Shown here: piece by piece, positions 1 to 5,731 of the stretch | How the letters are laid out: the number at the start of each line of letters is the position of its first letter | Position numbering within the stretch: position 1 is the stretch's first letter | Assembly (NCBI GenBank): GCA_947454665.1 | Contig: CANGMU010000157.1 | Span: forward strand, 1-5,731 | DNA from: Pseudomonadota bacterium | Lineage (GTDB): Bacteria > Pseudomonadota > Gammaproteobacteria > Steroidobacterales > Steroidobacteraceae | Direction: 5' to 3' | DNA length: 5,731 bases | The notes under the pieces: model-generated | Databases searched by the model: none | What the model was told of the DNA's origin: nothing | Seen by the model: only the letters and a program-made list of their open reading frames with translations | Program-made: the position numbers and the translations under genes

Positions 1-1396
1 CACCGGCCAGCGCGGCCGCGTCCTCGACCTTCGGCGCGGTGAACGGATGATGCATGGCCACCCAGCGCTTCTCGTCGCCGTCCCACTCGAACATCGGGAA
101 GTCCACGACCCACAAGGGGCGCCAGCCCGGCTCGACGAGCTTGAGATCCTGGCCGACCTTCAGGCGCAGCGCGCCCAGCGCGTCGCAGACCACCTTGGCG
201 GAATCCGCACCGAAGAAGATCAGGTCATCGTCCTGCGCACCCGTGCGATCGAGGATGCCGGCCAGCGCCTCGTCGCTGAGGAACTTCGTGATCGGTGACT
301 GCAGGCCGTCGCGGCCCTTCGCCTTCTCGTTGACCTTGATGTAGGCCAGGCCCTTCGCGCCATAACGGCCCACGAAGGCCGTGTAGTCGTCGATCTCCTT
401 TCGGGACAGTGCGGCACCACCCGGCGCCCGCAGGGCCGCCACGCGGCCCGTGGGGCTGGCAGCGGGGGCGGAGAAGACCTTGAAATCGCAGCCGGCGACG
501 AGGTCCGCGACGTCGACCAGCTCCAGCGACACGCGCAGGTCCGGCTTGTCGGAACCGTAACGGCGCATTGCCTCGGCATAGCTCATGCGCGGGAACGGAT
601 CCGGCAGCGCCGTTTCGAGCACCTTGGCGAACAGGTCGCGGATCAAGCCTTCCATCAGGCCCATGATCTCGTCCTGCGACAGGAACGACGTCTCGATATC
701 CAGCTGTGTGAACTCCGGCTGGCGGTCGGCGCGCAGGTCCTCGTCACGGAAGCAGCGGACGATCTGGTAATAGCGGTCGAAGCCCGAGACCATCAGCAGC
801 TGCTTGAAGATCTGCGGCGACTGCGGCAGCGCGAAGAACTTGCCGTGGTGCGTGCGCGAGGGCACGAGATAGTCGCGCGCGCCTTCCGGCGTCGCCTTGG
901 TCAGCATCGGCGTCTCGATATCGAGGAAGCCGTGGTCATCCATGTAACGGCGCATCGCGCTGGTCACGCGGTGACGCAGGCGCAGGCGCTGGTTCATCTC
1001 CTCGCGGCGCAGGTCGAGATAACGGTAACGCAGGCGCACTTCCTCGCTGACGTGCTCGTCCAGCTGGAAGGGCAGCGGCTCGGAACGGTTCAGCACCGTA
1101 ATGCCGCGTGCCAGCAATTCGATCTGCCCGGACGCGATGTTCGCGTTGGCCGTGCCGGCCGGCCGCGCGCGAACCAGCGCCCGCACGGAGATCACGTATT
1201 CGTTGCGCAGCCGCTCGGCGTCCCCGAATAGCTGCTGGTCGTCCGGATCGAACACGACCTGGACCAGGCCTTCACGGTCGCGCAGGTCCACGAAAATGAC
1301 CCCGCCATGGTCGCGGCGACGGTTCACCCAGCCGGCAACGGTGACCTCCTGGCCGATGAGGGATTCGTTGACCTGGCCGCAATAGTGGCTGCGCAT
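1..1396 (-). CDS. aspS: Aspartyl-tRNA synthetase, bacterial type (3' end cut by window edge)
   Basis: A cytoplasmic class II aminoacyl-tRNA synthetase that joins aspartate to tRNA using ATP. 465 residues are visible; the family is about 590 long, so the last ~125, including class II motif 3 (the GLDR segment), lie outside. The order is: N-terminal OB-fold anticodon-binding domain (about 1-105, with GWVNRRRDHGGVIF at 22-35), start of the catalytic core with motif 1 (FLDIETPM, 157-164), flipping loop KATPEGARDY (167-176), motif 2 (FRDEDLRADRQPEFTQLD, 216-233), then the bacterial GAD insertion (about 290-420) and AMHHPFTAPK (447-456). The ATG at 1396 is chosen because MRSHYCGQ aligns with the start of E. 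coli and Pseudomonas AspRS. No clear Shine-Dalgarno precedes it. His30 and Gly81 match the Pseudomonas aeruginosa non-discriminating enzyme, so it may also charge tRNA-Asn (inference). The identity of the gene is near certain. Confidence 0.98.
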   Translation of the reverse strand, partial: MRSHYCGQVNESLIGQEVTVAGWVNRRRDHGGVIFVDLRDREGLVQVVFDPDDQQLFGDAERLRNEYVISVRALVRARPAGTANANIASGQIELLARGITVLNRSEPLPFQLDEHVSEEVRLRYRYLDLRREEMNQRLRLRHRVTSAMRRYMDDHGFLDIETPMLTKATPEGARDYLVPSRTHHGKFFALPQSPQIFKQLLMVSGFDRYYQIVRCFRDEDLRADRQPEFTQLDIETSFLSQDEIMGLMEGLIRDLFAKVLETALPDPFPRMSYAEAMRRYGSDKPDLRVSLELVDVADLVAGCDFKVFSAPAASPTGRVAALRAPGGAALSRKEIDDYTAFVGRYGAKGLAYIKVNEKAKGRDGLQSPITKFLSDEALAGILDRTGAQDDDLIFFGADSAKVVCDALGALRLKVGQDLKLVEPGWRPLWVVDFPMFEWDGDEKRWVAMHHPFTAPKVEDAAALAG

Positions 1397-1426
1397 GAGA
1401 AAACCCGCGGAAAATGGAACCGACGG

Positions 1427-1455
1427 ATGTTACGGACACCCCCCGGAGGCCGCAA
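1427..1455 (-). promoter_or_regulatory. Candidate sigma70-type promoter of aspS
   Basis: On the minus strand a TTGCGG -35 element (1455-1450) is separated by exactly 17 bases from a TAACAT -10 element (1432-1427). Transcription would start near 1420, giving a leader of about 24 nt before the aspS ATG. Each hexamer matches consensus only partly (3/6 and 4/6), but the spacing is ideal. The location between the TBDR terminator and aspS is where a promoter is needed. This was found by eye and has no experimental support. Confidence 0.5.
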
Positions 1456-1464
1456 CCGGGCCGG

Positions 1465-1502
1465 AAACGAAAACGGCGACAGGCCCGTCAAGGCCTGCCG
1501 CC
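1465..1502 (-). terminator. Intrinsic terminator of the TonB-dependent receptor gene
   Basis: Read on the minus strand, GGCGGCAGGCC (1502-1492) and GGCCTGTCGCC (1485-1475) form an 11-bp stem with one G-U pair, closed by a 6-nt loop. A T-rich tract, TTTTCGTTT (1473-1465), follows one base later. This is a textbook Rho-independent terminator beginning 28 bases past the receptor stop codon. It would separate the receptor transcript from aspS. A short 6+6 bp inverted repeat with a one-base centre (1506-1518) lies between the stop codon and the stem; its role is unknown. Confidence 0.87.
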
Positions 1503-1529
1503 GCTGGATCGGCGATCCCGGACGGACCG

Positions 1530-4500
1530 TCAGTGCTTGTAGTTGAAGCCCAGCACGAAACGACGACCGTAGGCATCGAAGTTGTTGCTGACGGTCTGCG
1601 ACGAGCCGCGCAGGTTGTTGCTCGGGATGATCATCGGGTGCTTGTCCAACAGGTTCGTGACGAACAACGACACGTCCCAGGCGTGCCCTGCCTTCGTCTC
1701 GAAGTGGTACCCGAACCGGGCATTGGTGTTGAAGTAGCTCGGCAGCGTGTTGTAATCGACATCCGGCGCCAGTTTGGTGACGCCATTCACGACCACGCGA
1801 CCGGCCTGGAAGTCCGCCACGTCGATGAACGTCGTGTTGATCTTCGACTTGCTGATGTATTCCTCGCTGAGCAGGAAGCTCCAGTCGCCCAGGGTGTAGG
1901 TCAAGCCCAGGTTGGCCTTCCAGTCCGGGTACAGCACGCCGCTGGTGAAGCCACCGTTGAAGTTGTTGACCAGGCCCGTGTTGGAAGCCTGGTTGGAACG
2001 TTCAATGAGTTGGCTGGCGAAGCCACGGAAGGTCAGGGTCTCCGGCAGGGAGCTGAAGAAGTCCGGACGCAGGGTGTATTGCACCTCGTAGTCGATGCCC
2101 CGCACCGCCGTCTTGGCGATGTTGAGGTAGGTATCGAGCACGCGGCCGATGACCTTCGTCGTCGGGTCACGCTCGACGTAGGCACACAGGGCCGTGTTGC
2201 CGTTGAAGCAATCGGTGACGATGCGCTGGAAGCCCAGCGTGCCGATCGCATCCTTGACCTCGATGTCGTAGTAGTCGGCCGAGATCTGCAGGCCCGCGGC
2301 AAAGCTCGGGCGATACACCAGGCCAAAGGTCTTGGTATCGGCCTTTTCCGGCTTGAGGTTCGGATTGCCGGTGGTGACCGGGGTCACGGTGTAGCTGCAG
2401 GTGTTCGTGCTGAACAGGTACTGGCAGGCCGCCACGACCGGATCCGGGTTGATGTTGCCGCCGCTGCCCTGGCTGTCGAAACGCTCGGAGAACGTCGGTT
2501 CGCGGACGTCGCGGGACAGCGTCGCCCGGAAGCGCAGGTCATCATAGGCTTGGAAGTCGAGCCCGACCTTGTACGACTCCACCGCGCCCGTGGACGAATA
2601 CGTGGAGCTGCGGATGGCGAGGTTAGTCGTCAGGCTCTGGCCCGTCGAGGTCTTGAGCAGCGGGACATTGAGCTCGCCGAAGACTTCCTTCACGTCGTAG
2701 TCGCCGGCGATCGGCGGCACGGTCGAGAACGCAAAGATGTTCGGACTGCCCGTGGCGTAACCCGTGGGCACGCCGCGAATGCCGAGGGTCGGCAGGTTGA
2801 GCGGCGGACCCGCGTGATCGAGGTCGATCGGGTAGGCCTGCTGAGTCAGGCTTTCCGTACGGTAGGTGGCGCCCAGGGCCGCGTTGACCGAGCCGGCCCA
2901 GCCCTCGAACAGCTTGCCGGTAAGCAGGGCCTCGGCGAAGTCCTGCTTGACGACGCTGATGCCCCACTTGTTGCCGGTGACGTAATCGTTGGCTTCCTTG
3001 GACACATTGCCCTGGCCAAAGATGTTGAGCGGCACGCAGCCGGAGATGCTGTTGTCGAGGCCGATCGGCGTCTGCAGCAACTGGCCGTACTTGTCCTTGC
3101 GGCCCGGATAGGCAGCCTGCGTGGCCGCCGCAATGGCGGCGGCGGAGGGATTGGTGAGCTGCACGTTGCACACGGTCTTGCCCGTGACCGGATCACGCAC
3201 TGCGTCCAGCGCCAGGAACAGGCGGTCGGTACGCACCTCGCCATACACGGCGGTGTACTTGTGCGAGCGGCCCGACTGCCAGGTGCCCTTCAGGTGCCAG
3301 TTGTCGTTGAGGTCGGCGTCGACACCGGCACTCCACGTGAACATGGTGTGCACGTTGCGGGCCGTCTCGGACTGGTTGAAGTTGCTGAGGCCCGGGAACT
3401 GGCCGAGCTTGTTGACCTTGATCGAGGACACGTTCTTCGCCGTCATCTCGGCCTGCACGGCCGCCGGCAGGAAGGGGTTGCCCGAGAAGATCGTCGCGTA
3501 GTACGGATCTTCGAGTTCCGGATTGCCACGCAGGCCCACCGAATCGGAAGACGACGAACCGAACAGCGCGTTGCCGAACACCTGCACGCGATCGGTGAGG
3601 TCGTACTGCGCACCCACGAAGGCCGAGTTCTCATTCACGCGGGCGCCGAAGGGGCCGCCGCGCTGACCGAGGTCTGCGTACTGGTATTCCGGTCCGCCCT
3701 GCATCGTGCCGATGCCGGCGTTGCTGTAGCTGCCGCGGACGAAGGGACGCACGCCCGTGCCGTCCTGGGTGAACGCATAATTCAGGTAGCCGAAGCTCGG
3801 GACCGCCGTGGTGCCGTTGGCCAAGTAGGCATTGTCGATGCGGCCGAAGGGCGAGAAGTTGGGCTGGCTCAGGTTGGGGCGCGTGATGCGGACGGGCTGC
3901 GCCGGCGTCGCGGCGGCGCTCACGTAGGCCGGATTGGCGACATAGCCCCAGCGCTGGTACCAGTCACCCAGCTTGGAAGGATCGCGCTCGATCTGGTCGA
4001 TGTGGCTGTAGTCCACCGACGCGGTGAGGTGCAGCTTGTCGCCGACCTTCATGCCGCCGGTGACGCTGCCCTTGACGTTGAAACCGTCGCCCCGCTCGGT
4101 GATGCCGGTGCTGGCACTGGCCTTGAGGCCCTGGAACTTGCGATCCAGCACGAAATTGACCACACCGCCGACGGCGTCAGCACCGTACTGCGCGGACGCG
4201 CCACCGGTGATGATGTCGACGCTCTTGATGAGGCCGTTCGGCAGTACGCCGACGTTGACGGCACCGCCGCGGTCGTCCTGCACGACGCGCGAACCATCCA
4301 GCAGGACGAGCGTGCGCTGCGCGCCGAGGCCGCGCAGGTTGACGTAGCTGGCACCGGCATTGCCGAACAACGCGCCCGAGCCGCGCTGCGCGGACTCGGT
4401 CTGGAAGAGCTGGGGGAGCTTGTCGAGCTGGTCAGCCAGAGCGGCGCCCGGGTTGTTCTTGATGAGGTCAGCGGCTGCGACCGAGGTGACGGGCACCGGC

Positions 4501-4679
4501 GTGGTCATGCCGTTGGTCTGGCGGATACGCGTACCGGTGACGACGATCTCCTGCGGCTCTTCCGACGCAGCAGTCTGCGCCAGGGCGACGTTGCCGGACA
4601 CCGTTGCAACCGCAACGCCACTCCACACACCGAAACGGATTGCGCGCGCAACGGACTGCGCGACAGAAGACTGCCTCAT
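1530..4679 (-). CDS. TonB-dependent outer-membrane receptor, large Xanthomonas/Caulobacter-like type
   Basis: A 1049-residue outer-membrane beta-barrel that would import a scarce substrate using TonB-ExbBD energy. A Sec signal peptide (1-34) has a hydrophobic core and a likely cut after ALA (32-34). A TonB-box-like segment EIVVTGTR (44-51) follows. The plug domain spans about 57-185, with NLRGLGAQRTLVLLDGSRVV (114-133) and YGADAVGGVVNFVLDRKF (165-182). The rest is the barrel, including SRDVREPTFSERF (722-734), NPNLKPEKADTKTFGLVY (772-789), LNIAKTAVRGIDYEVQY (852-868) and VTNLLDK (1007-1013). The ATG at 4679 is chosen over an in-frame ATG at 4808 because it begins the signal peptide and has a GGGGGA Shine-Dalgarno 4 bases upstream. 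It appears monocistronic, with its own terminator, and no FecI/FecR or transport genes lie beside it, so the ligand is unknown. Oddities are six cysteines in three close pairs and a C-terminus ending NYKH rather than in an aromatic residue. Family assignment is firm; substrate is not. Confidence 0.96.
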   Translation of the reverse strand: MRQSSVAQSVARAIRFGVWSGVAVATVSGNVALAQTAASEEPQEIVVTGTRIRQTNGMTTPVPVTSVAAADLIKNNPGAALADQLDKLPQLFQTESAQRGSGALFGNAGASYVNLRGLGAQRTLVLLDGSRVVQDDRGGAVNVGVLPNGLIKSVDIITGGASAQYGADAVGGVVNFVLDRKFQGLKASASTGITERGDGFNVKGSVTGGMKVGDKLHLTASVDYSHIDQIERDPSKLGDWYQRWGYVANPAYVSAAATPAQPVRITRPNLSQPNFSPFGRIDNAYLANGTTAVPSFGYLNYAFTQDGTGVRPFVRGSYSNAGIGTMQGGPEYQYADLGQRGGPFGARVNENSAFVGAQYDLTDRVQVFGNALFGSSSSDSVGLRGNPELEDPYYATIFSGNPFLPAAVQAEMTAKNVSSIKVNKLGQFPGLSNFNQSETARNVHTMFTWSAGVDADLNDNWHLKGTWQSGRSHKYTAVYGEVRTDRLFLALDAVRDPVTGKTVCNVQLTNPSAAAIAAATQAAYPGRKDKYGQLLQTPIGLDNSISGCVPLNIFGQGNVSKEANDYVTGNKWGISVVKQDFAEALLTGKLFEGWAGSVNAALGATYRTESLTQQAYPIDLDHAGPPLNLPTLGIRGVPTGYATGSPNIFAFSTVPPIAGDYDVKEVFGELNVPLLKTSTGQSLTTNLAIRSSTYSSTGAVESYKVGLDFQAYDDLRFRATLSRDVREPTFSERFDSQGSGGNINPDPVVAACQYLFSTNTCSYTVTPVTTGNPNLKPEKADTKTFGLVYRPSFAAGLQISADYYDIEVKDAIGTLGFQRIVTDCFNGNTALCAYVERDPTTKVIGRVLDTYLNIAKTAVRGIDYEVQYTLRPDFFSSLPETLTFRGFASQLIERSNQASNTGLVNNFNGGFTSGVLYPDWKANLGLTYTLGDWSFLLSEEYISKSKINTTFIDVADFQAGRVVVNGVTKLAPDVDYNTLPSYFNTNARFGYHFETKAGHAWDVSLFVTNLLDKHPMIIPSNNLRGSSQTVSNNFDAYGRRFVLGFNYKH

Positions 4680-4830
4680 GATTCCCCCGGACTTTTGTAG
4701 TTCTAAATTGCGGGGATCGTTCCCGAAAGAAACCTCACGCCCACAGGACATGGAAGTTTCAACGACCGCCCTGTGCACAACGTATCGTATCCACGGCCCG
4801 CCCTGCAACCGCCCCGACCGGGGGCGGGCG
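4680..4830 (-). promoter_or_regulatory. Leader and upstream region of the TonB-dependent receptor
   Basis: This 151-bp gap must hold the receptor's promoter if the gene is expressed independently of DUF502. The Shine-Dalgarno (GGGGGA, 4689-4684) is clear. A relatively AT-rich pocket lies at 4691-4710. Two small dyads are visible: TGTGCACA (4772-4779, perfect 8-bp palindrome) and CGGGGA/TTCCCG around a 3-base centre (4711-4725, one mismatch). I could not find a -35/-10 pair with convincing sequence and spacing, and no Fur-box-like or known operator is recognisable. Treat the dyads as candidates only. Confidence 0.35.
4809..4827 (-). terminator. GC-rich hairpin after the DUF502 gene, weak terminator candidate
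   Basis: Beginning 3 bases past the DUF502 stop codon, the minus strand reads CCGCCCC, a 5-base spacer CGGTC, then GGGGCGG, forming a perfect 7-bp GC stem. The sequence that follows (TTGCAGGG) is not a T-tract, so this is not a convincing intrinsic terminator. It may slow polymerase, protect the 3' end of the fmdB-DUF502 message or assist Rho-dependent termination. Its position at the end of the operon supports a 3'-end role. Confidence 0.4.
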
Positions 4831-5487
4831 TCAAAGACCAGGGTCTGAGTCGCCTGACGGCGTGCCCTGGGGGCACATCGAAGGGGGTGCCACCACGCCG
4901 AGCGTGACGATCATCTTCATCGCGTCGTCCACGCTCATGTCGAGCTCGATGACTTCATCCGCTGGTGCGAGAAAGATGAAACCCGACGTCGGGTTCGGCG
5001 TTGCCGGCACGAAGAGACAGAGTTGCGCACGACCGGTCTTGTCATCGATCTCGACCAGGTCACTGGCCGTGACAAAGGCGATGCTCCAGATGCCTTTGCG
5101 CGGGTATTCCACGAGCACGACCTTGCGGAATCCTCCACCCGTGGAAACCAGGGTCTCGGTGAAGCCCTTCACGCCGGAGTAGATGGAACGCACCAGCGGG
5201 ATGCGATTCAGGAAATCTTCCCACCAGCCGATGAGCGTGCGGCCGATGAGGTTGGCGACGAGAAGGCCCGTCACCAGCAACAGCACCAGCGCGACGATCG
5301 CGCCGAAACCCGGGATGTGGAAACCCAGCACGGTGTCCGGGCGGTACGCGACAGGCAGGAGCGGCAACAGCCGATCCATCATGTCCAGCAGGAACTTGAA
5401 GGCCAGATAGGTGACGAACAGCGGGACCCAGACAAGGAGCCCCGCCATGAGGTAGCGACGGAATCCCCTCGCGAGGGGCCCCTTCAC
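4831..5487 (-). CDS. DUF502 family inner-membrane protein
   Basis: A 218-residue membrane protein of the DUF502 family, which also includes plant COV proteins; its molecular role in bacteria is not established. Two membrane segments are evident, at about 14-34 (AGLLVWVPLFVTYLAF) and 58-81 (FGAIVALVLLLVTGLLVANL). A soluble domain follows with the family's conserved stretches: RIPLVRSIYSGVKGFTETL (95-113), LFVPATPNPTSGF (158-170) and MSVDDAMKMIVTLGVV (184-199). The start is a GTG at 5487 whose last two bases begin the TGA of the upstream FmdB gene (GTGA overlap), implying translational coupling. A modest AAGG lies 7 bases upstream. An ATG at 5448 is possible but would remove the conserved RRYL run before the first membrane segment. 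The gene usually lies directly before aspS; here a receptor gene intervenes. The family call is secure. Confidence 0.95.
   Translation of the reverse strand: MKGPLARGFRRYLMAGLLVWVPLFVTYLAFKFLLDMMDRLLPLLPVAYRPDTVLGFHIPGFGAIVALVLLLVTGLLVANLIGRTLIGWWEDFLNRIPLVRSIYSGVKGFTETLVSTGGGFRKVVLVEYPRKGIWSIAFVTASDLVEIDDKTGRAQLCLFVPATPNPTSGFIFLAPADEVIELDMSVDDAMKMIVTLGVVAPPSMCPQGTPSGDSDPGL
5465..5478. repeat. Perfect 14-bp palindrome at the start of the DUF502 coding region
   Basis: CCCCTCGCGAGGGG is a perfect palindrome covering about codons 4-8 of the DUF502 gene. In the mRNA it can fold into a 5-bp stem with a CGCG loop, starting 7 bases after the GTG start codon. It could modulate initiation at the non-ATG start or be a by-product of high-GC codon choice (Pro-Leu-Ala-Arg-Gly). 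Confidence 0.5.
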
Positions 5488-5731
5488 TTGCTTGCCTTGG
5501 ACTTGGCCTTTGTCTTGGCTGGCTTGACGGGCTTGGCCTTCGCCTTGGGCTCGGCCTTGGGCTTGGACTCCGGCTTCGGCGCCTCGACCTTGGCCGGATT
5601 GGCCGCCGGCGCGTCGGAAGACGTCGACGCCGGCTCACTGTCACCCGCCAGGTTGCGCTTGCGGTCGCCATCGCCCTTGAAGTCGGTTTCGTACCAGCCG
5701 CCGCCCTTGAGGCGGAAGACCGGTGCCGAGA
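5484..5731 (-). CDS. FmdB-family zinc-ribbon protein, C-terminal part (5' end outside window)
   Basis: The 81 visible residues begin SAPVFRLKGGGWYETDFKG. The run FRLKGGGWYETDFK is the hallmark that follows the paired-CxxC zinc ribbon in FmdB-type putative regulatory proteins; the ribbon itself would be encoded beyond 5731. After it comes KGDGDRKRN, a short Ser/Ala/Pro/Asp linker, then about 35 residues dominated by Lys, Ala and Pro (for example KPKAEPKAKAKPVKPAKTK), ending KASK. This tail is basic, low in complexity and probably disordered. The TGA at 5486-5484 overlaps the GTG start of DUF502. FmdB followed by DUF502 and aspS is a familiar gammaproteobacterial arrangement and supports the call. 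The biochemical function is uncertain: a regulatory role has been proposed for some members, and DNA or RNA contact by the basic tail would be inference. Confidence 0.88.
   Translation of the reverse strand, partial: SAPVFRLKGGGWYETDFKGDGDRKRNLAGDSEPASTSSDAPAANPAKVEAPKPESKPKAEPKAKAKPVKPAKTKAKSKASK

Noticed and set aside
1506..1518. GGATCG-G-CGATCC inverted repeat between the receptor stop and terminator
   Set aside because: The dyad is perfect but short, with a one-base centre that cannot form a stable hairpin loop, and nothing suggests a binding protein. It is noted only under the terminator.
47..1546. Several plus-strand open frames of 60-130 codons opposite aspS
   Set aside because: All lie antisense to a highly conserved AspRS and show the composition of high-GC shadow frames.
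1395..4700. A 1101-codon open frame on the plus strand, opposite the receptor gene
   Set aside because: Its codons are the exact reverse complements of the receptor's codons. It stays open simply because the receptor uses no TTA, CTA or TCA codons, as expected at high GC. The translation is rich in Arg, Val, Ala and Gly with no recognisable domain.
4680..4808. N-terminal extension of the receptor to an ATG at 4808
   Set aside because: The extra 43 residues are not signal-peptide-like and would bury the real signal peptide. A good Shine-Dalgarno precedes the ATG at 4679.
5060..5671. A 203-codon minus-strand frame across fmdB and DUF502
   Set aside because: It is an arginine/proline-rich off-frame reading of two recognisable proteins.
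1..5731. A new multi-gene system, CRISPR array, RNA gene or mobile element
   Set aside because: The four genes all belong to known families. No spaced repeats, tRNA-like folds, transposase or integrase sequences were seen in either strand.

Overview
The window reads as chromosomal DNA of a high-GC gammaproteobacterium. The strongest clue is the AspRS, which closely resembles the Pseudomonas type. A large outer-membrane TonB-dependent receptor (TBDR) of the kind abundant in Xanthomonadales, Nevskiales and Steroidobacterales points to that neighbourhood. This placement is inferred from protein style; no marker gene fixes the genus.

All four genes lie on the minus strand, so transcription runs from high to low coordinates. 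In that order they are: the C-terminal part of an FmdB-family zinc-ribbon protein (5731-5484, N-terminus outside the window); a DUF502 inner-membrane protein (5487-4831) whose GTG start overlaps the FmdB stop; a 151-bp intergenic leader; an orphan 1049-residue TBDR (4679-1530); a 133-bp gap holding a strong intrinsic terminator and a plausible promoter; and aspS, aspartyl-tRNA synthetase (1396 to the edge, last ~125 residues missing).

fmdB, DUF502 and aspS commonly sit together in gamma- and betaproteobacteria. Here the TBDR is interposed between DUF502 and aspS. It appears to be its own transcription unit: a GC hairpin lies just upstream of its leader, its terminator lies 28 bp after its stop codon, and aspS has a candidate sigma70-type promoter after that terminator. 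No sigma/anti-sigma pair, transporter or enzyme accompanies the receptor, so its ligand cannot be inferred.

The points most worth a second look are the interposed TBDR, the two AspRS anticodon-domain residues (His30, Gly81) that match the non-discriminating type, and the lysine/alanine/proline tail of the FmdB protein. I see no RNA gene, CRISPR array, IS element, attachment site or evidently new multi-gene system.
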